IMG/VR virus record: IMGVR_UViG_3300025073_000032
Span: 38,806-102,805 of that record
DNA from: a virus
DNA length: 64,000 nt
Reading direction: 5' to 3' (one strand)
In this document: piece by piece, positions 47,615 to 57,150 of the stretch
Numbering within the stretch: the stretch's first letter is position 1
How the letters are laid out: every line of letters begins with the position of its first letter
Position numbers and translations under genes: made by a program
The notes under the pieces: generated by a model
What the model saw: only the letters and a program-made list of their open reading frames with translations
Told to the model about the DNA's origin: nothing
Databases searched by the model: none

Positions 47615-50600
47615 TAGCGTTTCCCGTTGGAGTTAGGCAGAGGGACAAGGTGATGCTCAAACGTTTCTTTTAGTTTGTCTCTACCTTGCTGATTGACAGT
47701 AAAACCAGGAATACCGACATGCAAAGTGCTAATGTTGACTCCAGAGTTACCGCTGTGATTAGCATTTTGCTGCTGTTTAGCAGACTCTTCAGAAAGTCTT
47801 ACTGTATTGGACTTCTCTTTCTCAATCTGCTTCTCTGTTTTTACTATCTCTTTATTGTATATTTTCTCTACTTTCTCCTGTGACTTTCTATCTACAGGAG
47901 GTGCTGAGTGCGAAGACTGTAACTGAGGCACAACAAGCTTCTCTGTTAGTTTCTCTCTGTAGACCTCTTTCTTTGCATCTTTCAGTAAGGGAAACTCTTG
48001 AGTCTTCTTATCATTTGACTTCATATTAACAGAAGAGACAGGAGTATGCGTACTCATCATGTCATAAGTGGATGTGTGTTTTTTTACAGCTTTGTTAGTC
48101 TGCTCCTCTGTCTTAGTGTTATGCTTAAAGTGTTTTTTATTATACTCATAAGCAACTTCTTGTTCTTTTTTAGTACCGTGAGTTGACATGCCACGATTCG
48201 CTGTATTAGCTTCATTAATTTCTTGTTCTCTGCGAAGCTCCTCCTCATAGTATCCCATGATTTTAGGAACGTATTCTTGAGTCTCTTTCGGACCTTTATG
48301 ACCCTTGGCTACTTTAGCTTCATGCCCCCAATTATAAGCTCTTAATACTTTTTCAGGATCACCGTCAAATTTTTTCCAAAGGTATGCAAGGTGTTTCACT
48401 CCACCTTTAATATTTTGCGCCGGATCATTTACATCTTTGACCCCCAGCCCTTTGGCAGTCTCAGGCATGAGTTGCATAAGCCCACCAGCGCCAACTTTAG
48501 ACTTGGCATCAGTCTTGAACTGACTCTCTTGTCTAATAACAGCATTAATAAAAGCCTTGGGTATTTCAGGATGTGCAGCCTGAGCCTCTGCTACGTGCGG
48601 TTGTACAGCCTCCCAGCCTTTCTGCATCCACTTACTCATTGTGTTCCAGGCACCACTAGCTTTAGGAGCAACGTACTCGTAAGCTTTCTTTGTCTCAGGA
48701 TATGTTTCCTTGACAGCCTCTTTAGTAGCAGTAGCTCCATGTTTAAGTATGTCTTTGAAAAACTCTAACGGAGGTTTGTTAGCAGAAGTTTCAAGCTTAT
48801 TCATGGCTCTACCAACAGGAGTAGCCTCAGTATAAGGTTTCTCATTTGGATTAGCATTTTCTTTAGCAGAGTTACCAAAGAGTTTGTTAAGTGCATTCAG
48901 TTCAAAGTTTAGCTTTCCGATTTGCATATCAATGGTTTTGTCTAATGCAACTAATGCTCCGGTAAGCTCAACTTGATCCTTGAGGAATTTAGCTTTCTCC
49001 GACTTTTCAGCCTGTACATTGTGAGCTACGCCTTTATCAGCTGGCATTTTCTCTTGCTCACCCATAACAGCAGCTAGAGCGTCTTTATCGAATTTACCTT
49101 GCTTGACACCCATAACAAAGTCAGCCCATTGCATCTGCTCTTTGTCGTTAAGCTCTCCACCTTTGAGCATCATCCCAAGCATGCCCTCGTTGCCCTCAAA
49201 ATCTTTTATTAGCTTACTCATTGCTGGCAAAGACTGATCGCTGGTAAGTAGAGCTTGACGTTGCATCTGCATTCTTTGTGCAGGAGTCATGCCTTGATAG
49301 GTTTCCCTTGCTTTATCCATGTCACCACCATGAGTTTCAGCAAGGTTTTTAATAGCTGCTTCTTCCATATCAGGAAGCATTCCCATCATCTGCATCGACG
49401 CATAACGCTGTATGGGCATGTCGCCTAACATACCTTTTGTATTAGATAACATCTCAGCAGCACGATCACCTACAACACCGCGCATACCGGACTTCTCGAA
49501 AGCTCTTAATTCAGCCACCATATTCTTTCCGGTGTCTTTGTAAATAGCTCCAAGATCTTTATTACCAAACTGTATTACTTTCTGTAACTGACTGAGCCTT
49601 TCCGATCTATCAAAACCCAGCTTTGTTCCAGATACCATAGCATTCGTAAGCACAGCCAGAGAGTTCTCAGTACCAGCCCCTGTATGTGTTATCATGCCAC
49701 CTTCTTTGGCTACTGACAGAGTTTTTGCTGTCTCATCGAAGGTCATACCCTGCTTACGAGAGTACTCAGCAAGCATAGGGAGATATTTATCTCTATTAGC
49801 TCCTTCCAGATACATAGACCCTGTAGATTGAGCTAATGCCGGATACATCTGCTCCATCATTTCTTTGTCAGAGTAGATGCCTTTTTTACCTGGAGTTGTC
49901 TTTGTAGTCCAATCAGACAAGTCTTGTCCCAATCGATAACGATAAGACATTTCTTGTGACTGTTCCACATAAGATCGGGCAGGAGTTGCTTTATCGAAAG
50001 CCCAATTCAGAGTCTTGTGCATACCAAACGCAGCAGCTCCTATTGCGGCTATAGCGGCTCCTACGGGATGCTTAGATGCAAGACCTTTAATAGAACCGGA
50101 TAAGCCTGCACCAGCAGCTCCTTCAACTACTCCAGGCAAGCCTCCTCTGGCAAAGTCTTTGTAGCGTTCTAATAGAAAGCTATCCTGTTTCTTAGGCTCA
50201 AGTGGATTGTGAGGTTGCGGTCTAAGCGGATTCGGAGGAGCTGGTACAGGCGGCATGTTGATTCTACTACTGCCTGATTTAGAAGCAGACTCTAGGCGTT
50301 TCTGAGCGTCTATTACAGAATTTATATCATTCCTTGCTTTTGCGGCTTCTGCATAGTCTCGTTGCCGAAGTTGCAGTCTTTTTTCTAATAGCTGTATCTC
50401 TTTCTGTAAGGAAATGTTTGTACCAGTGGAGGCTTTAGCAGACTCAGAATAGGCATCCTTCAGATGACCTTTGATAGCATCGATCTGAAGGGTGATATCC
50501 TTCATCAAATTCTGTTGAGTACTCAGTAAAGAGTTCCAATCCTCTACATCTTTTGGGATTTCTTTATGAGCCTGAGCAATCTGTTCAATGTACCTTCTTA

Positions 50601-50670
50601 TATTATTGACAGCAGTTTCAGACGCATCATTTGATTTGAATTTGAAAACCAGATTGTTCCGACTTTCCAT
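47614..50670 (-). CDS. Tape measure protein with lytic transglycosylase domain
   Basis: 1018 residues. N-terminal coiled coils (1-120), Pro-rich linker, a Gly/Ala hydrophobic segment near 180-215, long helical middle, then an SLT domain at about 698-810: F-I-N-A-V-I-R-Q-E-S-Q-F with the catalytic Glu, G-A-G-G-L-M-Q-L-M-P-E-T-A and V-L-R-A-Y-N-W-G. It sets tail length and degrades peptidoglycan during DNA entry. The C-terminal 150 residues are Lys/Glu/Thr-rich. Confidence 0.92.
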   Translation of the reverse strand: MESRNNLVFKFKSNDASETAVNNIRRYIEQIAQAHKEIPKDVEDWNSLLSTQQNLMKDITLQIDAIKGHLKDAYSESAKASTGTNISLQKEIQLLEKRLQLRQRDYAEAAKARNDINSVIDAQKRLESASKSGSSRINMPPVPAPPNPLRPQPHNPLEPKKQDSFLLERYKDFARGGLPGVVEGAAGAGLSGSIKGLASKHPVGAAIAAIGAAAFGMHKTLNWAFDKATPARSYVEQSQEMSYRYRLGQDLSDWTTKTTPGKKGIYSDKEMMEQMYPALAQSTGSMYLEGANRDKYLPMLAEYSRKQGMTFDETAKTLSVAKEGGMITHTGAGTENSLAVLTNAMVSGTKLGFDRSERLSQLQKVIQFGNKDLGAIYKDTGKNMVAELRAFEKSGMRGVVGDRAAEMLSNTKGMLGDMPIQRYASMQMMGMLPDMEEAAIKNLAETHGGDMDKARETYQGMTPAQRMQMQRQALLTSDQSLPAMSKLIKDFEGNEGMLGMMLKGGELNDKEQMQWADFVMGVKQGKFDKDALAAVMGEQEKMPADKGVAHNVQAEKSEKAKFLKDQVELTGALVALDKTIDMQIGKLNFELNALNKLFGNSAKENANPNEKPYTEATPVGRAMNKLETSANKPPLEFFKDILKHGATATKEAVKETYPETKKAYEYVAPKASGAWNTMSKWMQKGWEAVQPHVAEAQAAHPEIPKAFINAVIRQESQFKTDAKSKVGAGGLMQLMPETAKGLGVKDVNDPAQNIKGGVKHLAYLWKKFDGDPEKVLRAYNWGHEAKVAKGHKGPKETQEYVPKIMGYYEEELRREQEINEANTANRGMSTHGTKKEQEVAYEYNKKHFKHNTKTEEQTNKAVKKHTSTYDMMSTHTPVSSVNMKSNDKKTQEFPLLKDAKKEVYREKLTEKLVVPQLQSSHSAPPVDRKSQEKVEKIYNKEIVKTEKQIEKEKSNTVRLSEESAKQQQNANHSGNSGVNISTLHVGIPGFTVNQQGRDKLKETFEHHLVPLPNSNGKR

Positions 50671-50671
50671 C

Positions 50672-50956
50672 TTATGGTTCCCCTAAAGCTGCTCTCTCTT
50701 TAGCTTCGTAATCTTCATCTATAAAAGATTCAGATTCGTCTACTACTCCTTTGCTAGCCATGTCATTTTTTATGATCCATAACATTTGTACTGAGGTTAA
50801 GTTAAGTATTTCCTCAGAGAACGGGCTTATCTTCAGTATGTCAGACACTCTCCCCTGAAGTTTCGCCTGGGTCAGTTGTAGGGTTTGTGGTATCAGTGTC
50901 ATCAGGTTGTGCTCCGTCTCCATTCTCAACCCGAAGATACCCCCGGTGAATTTCAT
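50672..50956 (-). CDS. Tail assembly chaperone, frameshifted extension (gpT-like)
   Basis: The frame is +1/-2 relative to the chaperone gene at 50841-51290 and overlaps its last 116 bases. It has an ATG at 50954-50956 but no convincing SD, so I infer that it is made as an extension of the upstream frame by frameshifting. It ends acidic (E-S-F-I-D-E-D-Y-E-A-K-E-R). Position immediately before the tape measure is the classic place of a G-GT pair. Confidence 0.7.
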   Translation of the reverse strand: MKFTGGIFGLRMETEHNLMTLIPQTLQLTQAKLQGRVSDILKISPFSEEILNLTSVQMLWIIKNDMASKGVVDESESFIDEDYEAKERAALGEP

Positions 50957-51290
50957 ATATCACTTCAGACGGCATCTTATCTATCAAATCTTTTGTTATG
51001 TTTTTTGCCAATACTCTAAGCGTAGCGATCCCTTCAACCAGAAAAGAAGTATAGTTATCCAGACTTTCAGCAGGTATTGCTAGAAGAACTGGTTTATTGT
51101 TGAAGTCTACAATTGTTCCACGTAGTTTTGCTTCTTCTAGGCCAATTAATACCTGATCCCTGACACTTGGAAAACGCATTATAATAGAACCTTTGTATTC
51201 TTTGTTTTTAATAGTGAGGTCAAACGGTACTTCAAAGGTAAGTTCGTTTCCAGCGTTGATTTCATTCAGTGCTTTTTTTGCTTCATCCAT
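50841..51290 (-). CDS. Tail assembly chaperone (gpG-like)
   Basis: 149 residues with AAAGGAGCAACACA upstream. Starts MDEAKKALNEINAGNELTFE; a beta-rich first half and helical middle (I-A-T-L-R-V-L-A-K-N-I-T), then an Asp/Thr-rich tail. It is between tail tube and tape measure, where gpG-like chaperones coat the tape measure during assembly. Confidence 0.75.
   Translation of the reverse strand: MDEAKKALNEINAGNELTFEVPFDLTIKNKEYKGSIIMRFPSVRDQVLIGLEEAKLRGTIVDFNNKPVLLAIPAESLDNYTSFLVEGIATLRVLAKNITKDLIDKMPSEVIYEIHRGYLRVENGDGAQPDDTDTTNPTTDPGETSGESV
50939..50947 (-). promoter_or_regulatory. Candidate frameshift site ACCGGGGGT
   Basis: In the zero frame the codons are CAC-CGG-GGG-TAT. A -2 slip of GGG over the five-G run, or +1 to GGT, enters the extension frame at ATC. 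A -2 shift at a G-run is known for phage Mu tail genes. The fused product would join the first ~117 residues to about 90 new ones. Confidence 0.55.
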
Positions 51291-51318
51291 TGTGTTGCTC
51301 CTTTTTGTAATAGATAAA

Positions 51319-51347
51319 GAGGAGGAGCCTGTTTATGACTCCTCCTC
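51319..51347 (-). terminator. Terminator between tail tube and chaperone genes
   Basis: A perfect 9-bp stem GAGGAGGAG/CTCCTCCTC with an 11-base loop, followed on the minus strand by TTTATC. It would lower transcription after the abundant sheath and tube proteins. The stem itself is made of SD-like sequence. Confidence 0.7.
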
Positions 51348-51377
51348 AAAGTGATACTAACTATGCGGTTTTACGGG

Positions 51378-51821
51378 TTAAACACCCGGAGGAAGAATCG
51401 ATTTTCCGATAACATTCCTGACAATCCTGAGAGGTACGAATGTTGCTCTCTCACCAACAAAAGCGTTGGCTGTGATCGTTACAGTCGTGGAATGCAGTGT
51501 ACATCCCTGCATAATCATTACTGTGCTTCCCGAATCCTTTTCGATGATTTCGATATCGACAGGACTGATGTTGAGAACACCTTCAGAACTTGTGTCAACG
51601 TTAGCCAGAAGCTGAATGTCCCTTTTAATAAAGAACTTATCCAGTTCAAGGTTTCCTGTCCACTTCTGAGGAGTGTTCTCTACCGGAAGAATAGAGCCGA
51701 TGACATAAGCACCCTCAACACCGAAGTCTTGATTGGCTACTATGCTTCTCGCAGCTCCTACTTCCTCCCCACTCACTTTGAGCAGGATATTATGACCTGT
51801 GGTAATAAATCCCTGTGGCAC
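51378..51821 (-). CDS. Tail tube protein
   Basis: 147 residues, GTG start 51819-51821 behind AGGAGGTGTTTCACA. Beta-rich throughout with the tube-type pattern K-V-S-G-E-E-V-G-A-A-R-S-I and a central W-T-G-N-L-E-L-D. It directly follows the sheath gene, as in most contractile-tail phages. Confidence 0.8.
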   Translation of the reverse strand: MPQGFITTGHNILLKVSGEEVGAARSIVANQDFGVEGAYVIGSILPVENTPQKWTGNLELDKFFIKRDIQLLANVDTSSEGVLNISPVDIEIIEKDSGSTVMIMQGCTLHSTTVTITANAFVGERATFVPLRIVRNVIGKSILPPGV

Positions 51822-51855
51822 TGTGAAACACCTCCTTTAGTCTGTGTCTGTTATG

Positions 51856-53622
51856 TTAAACTGTCATTTTCGCTGGTTCAAGAGTACAAAGGATTGTGAT
51901 GTATGCAATCTCACCAACAGGGTGTGCTCTGAAGGATACATTCACATGGTCATAACCATCCCATTCGACCAGAAGACTGTCCCAAGCCGGAAGTACAGTT
52001 CTCTCATCGTAATCCCATACCTGAGTCAACACACCATTAGGATTCTGTGGTGTGCGTGTCAGGAGGTCAAGTTTTGCCGAAATTGCGTTTTTGATAGACA
52101 GCATGGCAAACATATCACCAACTCTGCCAATAAACGGTTTCGCAGTGTTACGAACTTCCTGACGTAGATAGTCATGGATACCCATTCCAGACCATTTGCG
52201 ATAAATCACATTGGCATCTTTCTGCCAAGTTGTGATGGACTGTACGATCTGATAGATACCATCTTCCTTCACAAAGCGAATAGGAGCTACACCCTGTTGC
52301 AGAAGCTGTTCAACTTCAGAGTCTTTCAGGTATTTCTCCATCCCATGAGCTTTAACAGTTTTGAACGTGAGAGGAGTTTCAGGAGTACTACCAGCAGCCA
52401 TACCAGCAACAGCAGCAGCTGTAAGGTACGGAGGAATCGTATCCAATAGACCAGTCAGAGCATTGACCCTTTTGATACCAGGATAAACAAGCATAGCTCT
52501 CGGAGAACCCTGATTGATAGCTCTTGTGGTTGCCTGATCGACTGTCTCAGCAGCAGCACCACCAAAGACAAGTCTGCGCTCTCTACCAGTTTTCGGATCG
52601 GACTGAGTAGTACAATGAGCAATAGCAGCAGTATGAATAGCCTCACTGTCAGTAGCGCAGTAAACTATTTTAACATCTGTTTCAGCTTCCAAGAGAGCCA
52701 GAGCAGCAGTCCAGGCTGCTACATCAGGAGCAGAACCTTCAGAACCACCAGTAAAGTTTGCCCAGTTACTATTTGTAAAGTTTCCAGTAGGAGAAATACC
52801 GGCAGCAGCAGTACACAAAGAAGACCGAAGGTTTACCCAAGTGATAAGAGAACCAACTTCAGACGATGCTGTATACTGAGCTGTTTTAATATCAACTTCA
52901 GTCATTGTGTCAAGCAGGATAGATGCCATGCTACCAGACCCGTACTTGTGTATATTGCATACAAGGTCTTGATGCGAGTCGAGAATCGTAACCAGCTTAG
53001 CAATAGTATCTACTGAAGTATTGGTTACAGTATAGGTTACAAGAGGAACCCACGAACCTGTGTTAACTTCAATAAGCAATACTTTTGTACCAGTGTTAAA
53101 GCTCATTCTGGCAGCAGAAGCAGACCCTACATACTGAATCTGAAACACAGGACCGATATTGTCGTATACTTCAGAGATATCATCGGCCTGATGGTTGATA
53201 GTGACCTTTCGGCCTACTACAGAACCAGATTCAATTTTCCGACGAAGGAAGTTAGTATGCTCACCATAGTCTTTGCCAGTAAGAGTTACCAGACTTGTCA
53301 TGTCAGAAGCTGCTCTAGCACAACCAGCGCCAGCAATACGAATAAAAGCTACTGTTCCAGCACCAGCCACGTCCGAACTCGGATCATACGCAAGCTCAGC
53401 AGCAGTTTTCAGATCGCCCCCACGAAGCAAGTTTACTGCATCCCGAAGGTTTACGACTCTTGTTACTACGTTTGGTGTCCCACCTTTGGCTTGACCAAGC
53501 ATAGCCAGCACGTTAGCGGGAGATAGCCGGTTAGGTACCATGCTTGTCGCATCAACATCAGCATACGCACCAGGAATGATAATTCCCCGACCTCTGAAGT
53601 ACACTCCTTTGTACACACTCAT
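51856..53622 (-). CDS. Tail sheath protein
   Basis: 588 residues. Starts with the G-V-Y-F-R-G-R-G-I-I strand; the C-terminal third has N-V-I-Y-R-K-W-S-G-M-G-I-H-D-Y-L-R and V-R-N-T-A-K-P-F-I-G-R, then V-S-F-R-A-H-P-V-G-E-I-A-Y-I, typical of sheath domains that join neighbours by strand exchange. It contracts during injection. Confidence 0.9.
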   Translation of the reverse strand: MSVYKGVYFRGRGIIIPGAYADVDATSMVPNRLSPANVLAMLGQAKGGTPNVVTRVVNLRDAVNLLRGGDLKTAAELAYDPSSDVAGAGTVAFIRIAGAGCARAASDMTSLVTLTGKDYGEHTNFLRRKIESGSVVGRKVTINHQADDISEVYDNIGPVFQIQYVGSASAARMSFNTGTKVLLIEVNTGSWVPLVTYTVTNTSVDTIAKLVTILDSHQDLVCNIHKYGSGSMASILLDTMTEVDIKTAQYTASSEVGSLITWVNLRSSLCTAAAGISPTGNFTNSNWANFTGGSEGSAPDVAAWTAALALLEAETDVKIVYCATDSEAIHTAAIAHCTTQSDPKTGRERRLVFGGAAAETVDQATTRAINQGSPRAMLVYPGIKRVNALTGLLDTIPPYLTAAAVAGMAAGSTPETPLTFKTVKAHGMEKYLKDSEVEQLLQQGVAPIRFVKEDGIYQIVQSITTWQKDANVIYRKWSGMGIHDYLRQEVRNTAKPFIGRVGDMFAMLSIKNAISAKLDLLTRTPQNPNGVLTQVWDYDERTVLPAWDSLLVEWDGYDHVNVSFRAHPVGEIAYITILCTLEPAKMTV

Positions 53623-53626
53623 AGTT

Positions 53627-53869
53627 TTACTTTACCTCCCTCTTCCCAAATTTCTGTAGTTCGTTTTTCCATTCAGCTTCTGTTAGCCGTTTTCGACTAT
53701 ATTCATGTTTCATAGCCATTCCAATTAGATATTCAGAGTCTTTCAATATCGATACAAAATCAGACAGAGACATTCTTATAACTTCATCTCTTTGTATGCT
53801 CTGTGTTACTTCCACAGTCTTAACTTCTACCTCTTCCAATTTGACTTCCTCTTTCTTTTTTTCCATCAT
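53627..53869 (-). CDS. Small charged protein before sheath, 80 residues
   Basis: Lys/Glu/Val-rich N-terminus (M-M-E-K-K-K-E-E-V-K-L) and helical basic C-terminus. Very short gap to the sheath gene. No family recognised; possibly an assembly factor. Confidence 0.55.
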   Translation of the reverse strand: MMEKKKEEVKLEEVEVKTVEVTQSIQRDEVIRMSLSDFVSILKDSEYLIGMAMKHEYSRKRLTEAEWKNELQKFGKREVK

Positions 53870-53887
53870 TGTTTAGCTCCTTTATTT

Positions 53888-54502
53888 TTAGCTATTATAT
53901 AAACTTAAATCGATGTTATTGATGTTTATCTCTTTTATCAAATGATCCTTACTTACTATCATAGTATCTATAACAGTAAAAGTAACGACAAATGTTCTAT
54001 AAAAGAACTCCTGTGGATATAATCGAGAGATAAGATCAAGCTCTTGCACGTTACAGTGTAAATCACTCATACCATACTGTTTAAAAGCTTCTTCATTCTG
54101 CTGGAGCAAATATCTGCATATACCAGCCAATGTATCACTGACAGTAGCGTTATCTGAAGCTGATACTATCCTACAGGTTTTATTATACAGCTTAGCCTCA
54201 AGTGTGCCTATTAAATCAGGTGCAATTTCATATCGCTCAGCCCAACCTATTGTTTCTTCATCAAAACGTTCGTCTCCAGGTGCCACGTAGACAGAAGGAG
54301 ATTGTACTGTTTCTACTGGGTATCCAGCTTTCACTTTAACAGGTTGTTTACTGTAGTATTCTATTAGTTGAGTTACATCTGAAGGCTTATACACATCTAC
54401 CGGATAAATTTCAGGTATCAGTAGAGCTGCATCAGTATGTACTGTTACCAGTGTTTGCTGCAAAAAAGCTTGTACCAGCTTATTTACTAATATAATACCC
54501 AT
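53888..54502 (-). CDS. Probable tail terminator/completion protein, 204 residues
   Basis: Mixed alpha/beta protein, starting MGIILVNKLVQAFLQQTLVT, with a C-terminal beta sheet (F-Y-R-T-F-V-V-T-F-T-V-I-D-T). Place upstream of the sheath and after gp10-like connector is where tail terminators lie. Assignment is by position. Confidence 0.55.
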   Translation of the reverse strand: MGIILVNKLVQAFLQQTLVTVHTDAALLIPEIYPVDVYKPSDVTQLIEYYSKQPVKVKAGYPVETVQSPSVYVAPGDERFDEETIGWAERYEIAPDLIGTLEAKLYNKTCRIVSASDNATVSDTLAGICRYLLQQNEEAFKQYGMSDLHCNVQELDLISRLYPQEFFYRTFVVTFTVIDTMIVSKDHLIKEININNIDLSLYNS

Positions 54503-54942
54503 TATCCTTTACTCCATTCTATCTTAGCTTTTTCCCAAAAGTTATAAGGCAGTAAGCCGGGGTGAATCCAGCTCCCTGGTTTTGATTTAGAGCTTACAGT
54601 TCTTATGACTACAGTTTGCTGTGCTTCTCTAATAGGAACATTCAGATATCTGTTACCTGTTTTCGATACTTTTGCTTTAGGGCTTGCAAGCATTCCTGGT
54701 TTCATGTCAAATGGATCAACGCCTGACTCTATAGCTGTAGCTAGCCAACCTTCAAGCCGAAAAGAAGCTTCCGTACCATGTATTACAACTGAGGTTAGAG
54801 CTGAGGTATAGATAGCTGCTGTTTCAGGAGATAGAGCCATATAAGCTAGTCTCATCATCTTTTTACGGATATCTTGAGCTGCTTGCTCCATCTGTCGAAC
54901 ACTAAGGCTGCCAGCATTACCAAACTCTAATGTTAGTTCCAT
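54502..54942 (-). CDS. Neck protein, HK97 gp10-like
   Basis: 146 residues with a helical N-terminus and a G-T-E-A-S-F-R-L-E-G-W-L-A-T-A-I core, then R-Y-L-N-V-P-I and an H-P-G-L-L-P-Y-N-F-W end. This layout resembles gp10-type neck proteins. Overlaps both neighbours by one base. Confidence 0.6.
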   Translation of the reverse strand: MELTLEFGNAGSLSVRQMEQAAQDIRKKMMRLAYMALSPETAAIYTSALTSVVIHGTEASFRLEGWLATAIESGVDPFDMKPGMLASPKAKVSKTGNRYLNVPIREAQQTVVIRTVSSKSKPGSWIHPGLLPYNFWEKAKIEWSKG

Positions 54943-55604
54943 TACACCATCTCGGAGTTCTTGACCTTAAATTCAAGTTTAGCTAAAGCTTTTACAGGTA
55001 ATTCAACATGTTTGATAGTGGTTTGCTTTACTTTTGCCTGTGTTCCGCGTATGACGTTTGGAAAGTTGAGTATGATAAATACAGGATACGTAATATAACG
55101 TATGCTAAAAGGCTCACGAACAGGCTTAAGCCAAGTAAATACACCATCAATAAAGCTGTAATCAGTATCCTCCACATAAACTTTATTAAAACTCACAACC
55201 GATTCAACGTCAAGTAGTGGGTACCTGAACTTAGGTATAGTATGAAGGTCCAGTATTATTTCACTGTACACTATCTTACCATCTAATAGAGTAATCTTAT
55301 CAGCAAAACCAAGCCTGTGCTTAGCGTTTGTAGTAATATACACTAAGCCAGTTGCTGTAACACCTTCCAGATCGAATAAGTAATCCTTACTCATTCCTGT
55401 CATGATAGCTTTGATTCTTGCTGGCTCTCCTATGTAATATCTACCTGTGTTTCCGCAATGTGGACACATAAGTTGAGTCTCTCCAAGCTCATTCGCACAA
55501 GGACAAATTTGTCCTTTATGGTGAAGCACAGAGTACCCTTTATCCTTTACCAGCTGTTCAAAGTCAACTACGTTAAAGTCAACTCTTTGGCTATCTTTGC
55601 CCAT
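54942..55604 (-). CDS. Virion neck protein with zinc-ribbon insert, 220 residues
   Basis: C-P-C near 35-37 and C-P-H-C-G-N-T-G-R near 47-55 form a probable zinc knuckle. The rest is beta-rich. Located between connector and gp10-like genes, so structural; exact role unknown. Confidence 0.55.
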   Translation of the reverse strand: MGKDSQRVDFNVVDFEQLVKDKGYSVLHHKGQICPCANELGETQLMCPHCGNTGRYYIGEPARIKAIMTGMSKDYLFDLEGVTATGLVYITTNAKHRLGFADKITLLDGKIVYSEIILDLHTIPKFRYPLLDVESVVSFNKVYVEDTDYSFIDGVFTWLKPVREPFSIRYITYPVFIILNFPNVIRGTQAKVKQTTIKHVELPVKALAKLEFKVKNSEMV

Positions 55605-55613
55605 AAATCACCT

Positions 55614-56822
55614 TTATACGCACATAAACGGTATTGGTCGCCAGTATTTCTGTATTACAGGAAGCTCCTGCTCTATCTCTTTCAAATACATTCGTAGCCT
55701 AGCACTGTAACCGGCGTTCTCAGCACTGTTTGTGGTATTAATAGATTGACTCAAACCATCAACACCGATGCTTTTACTGGCTATGGCAACACCGCCAACC
55801 AAGTCACCAAGAATATTCAAAGGCATAAATGCTGCTTTTTTGCATATCAAAGCTCTCAGGTTGTAAGGTATTTCACCTTTAGCAAAGCCAGTTGTATAGC
55901 TCAATCGCCAGAAACCAGGAATGTTCTGAGCTTGACCATTTAGTATTGGAAGAATGCCGCCAGTGGAAGGAATCAGGAAGCTTGCAAAAGAGCTACCTCC
56001 AGGAACAAGATTGATTATTCCAGCTCTCTCTTTGAGTCTTACCCAATCCAGAGGAAATGTTATGTCATTACCATAATAACTACCTTTAATAGCAGTCACT
56101 TCACGCACAGGAAAACGTTTGGTTCTCAGATATATCCATTGCATATATTCATTTCGGATAAAATCAGCCATCTCGTTGGTTACTGTACGAGGTCTAATAT
56201 CAATCCCTATTACCTGTTCCAACCAATCAAAGCCAGCTTTAATCCCTTCCCAGTAGACTCCTTCCGGTAAAGGATTTCCATTATCTTCGGTAAGGTCAAG
56301 ACCGTATAGATAATTTTCTCTCAGGTACTGTGGAGTAATTTCTGTATCCAGACCAGAGGATATTATAGGAATACGGTTCCCTTCAATTCCATTACGCGAA
56401 TTATAGTAAGAGTAACTGTAAAATGTACTAGGGGTATGGGTAATGTCCTCATCTATGTATGTTGTTATGTTTCTTGTAACCATTATATCAATAGTATCAA
56501 GTAGAGCATGCTGAGTGTAGTCAGCAGTTGTTCCAAAGTATATATTAAACTGATCGAACAAAGTTAAGGTTACTGGAGCATCTTCCTCGCAAACATACTT
56601 TAGAGCAGGAACAACTTTAATCTGTTTGCTGTTAGTAACAGCATCTACCTCTAACATCAAAGCAGTAGGACTATTAATAGTTCCTACGACAATTTTTGAT
56701 CCTATGTTCAATCCTTCTGTAGAATTAAGATATAATATATCCGTGTTAGCTGCTACAGTTTTTGTGACCAAGAACTTAGCATAAGGTACAGTATCAAATG
56801 CTGCCATTTGAACTAAATTCAT
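55614..56822 (-). CDS. Probable head-tail connector or virion structural protein, 402 residues
   Basis: The first 140 residues are beta-rich (T-D-I-L-Y-L-N-S-T-E-G-L, I-N-S-P-T-A-L-M), then a helical domain with W-L-E-Q-V-I-G-I-D-I and R-N-E-Y-M-Q-W-I-Y, resembling adaptors that join portal and tail. Context supports a neck role; no family certain. Confidence 0.55.
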   Translation of the reverse strand: MNLVQMAAFDTVPYAKFLVTKTVAANTDILYLNSTEGLNIGSKIVVGTINSPTALMLEVDAVTNSKQIKVVPALKYVCEEDAPVTLTLFDQFNIYFGTTADYTQHALLDTIDIMVTRNITTYIDEDITHTPSTFYSYSYYNSRNGIEGNRIPIISSGLDTEITPQYLRENYLYGLDLTEDNGNPLPEGVYWEGIKAGFDWLEQVIGIDIRPRTVTNEMADFIRNEYMQWIYLRTKRFPVREVTAIKGSYYGNDITFPLDWVRLKERAGIINLVPGGSSFASFLIPSTGGILPILNGQAQNIPGFWRLSYTTGFAKGEIPYNLRALICKKAAFMPLNILGDLVGGVAIASKSIGVDGLSQSINTTNSAENAGYSARLRMYLKEIEQELPVIQKYWRPIPFMCV

Positions 56823-56826
56823 GATT

Positions 56827-57150
56827 TTACCCCTTTATACCTTGTGGTTTAAGCTCTAGTTGCTCTTGAATAATCTCATCTTTGTATATTAGAGTTGCGC
56901 TTGCTACCTCAACTACTAAAATATAAGTTCCTATAGCTACATCTTCTGTAGCTGTTGGTGGAATTCTAAGCTCAAACTTTGTATTGTCTACTGACTTAGA
57001 CATGTCTCCACTGGCTACTGTATTGTCTACAGTATGAATACCCAAGACTTTAACTATAGCCCACTTACCAGCCCAATCTCCTTCAAAACTAGGAACTTGT
57101 GGGGATGTAATATCCATCCCGAAGCTACACCCTTGCTTCATTCTTATCAT
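56827..57150 (-). CDS. Beta-sandwich structural protein, 107 residues
   Basis: Ig-like alternating strands (F-E-L-R-I-P-P-T-A, G-T-Y-I-L-V-V-E-V). Similar in size and style to the product of 62822-63148. Four-base overlap with the upstream gene. Confidence 0.55.
   Translation of the reverse strand: MIRMKQGCSFGMDITSPQVPSFEGDWAGKWAIVKVLGIHTVDNTVASGDMSKSVDNTKFELRIPPTATEDVAIGTYILVVEVASATLIYKDEIIQEQLELKPQGIKG

Noticed and set aside
50841-50860. RF2-like +1 site (AGGGGAG then GTC-TGA-C) at the end of the chaperone frame
   Set aside because: The SD-like spacing resembles prfB, but the tRNA reading GTC cannot re-pair with TCT after a +1 step; the five-G run upstream is a better site.
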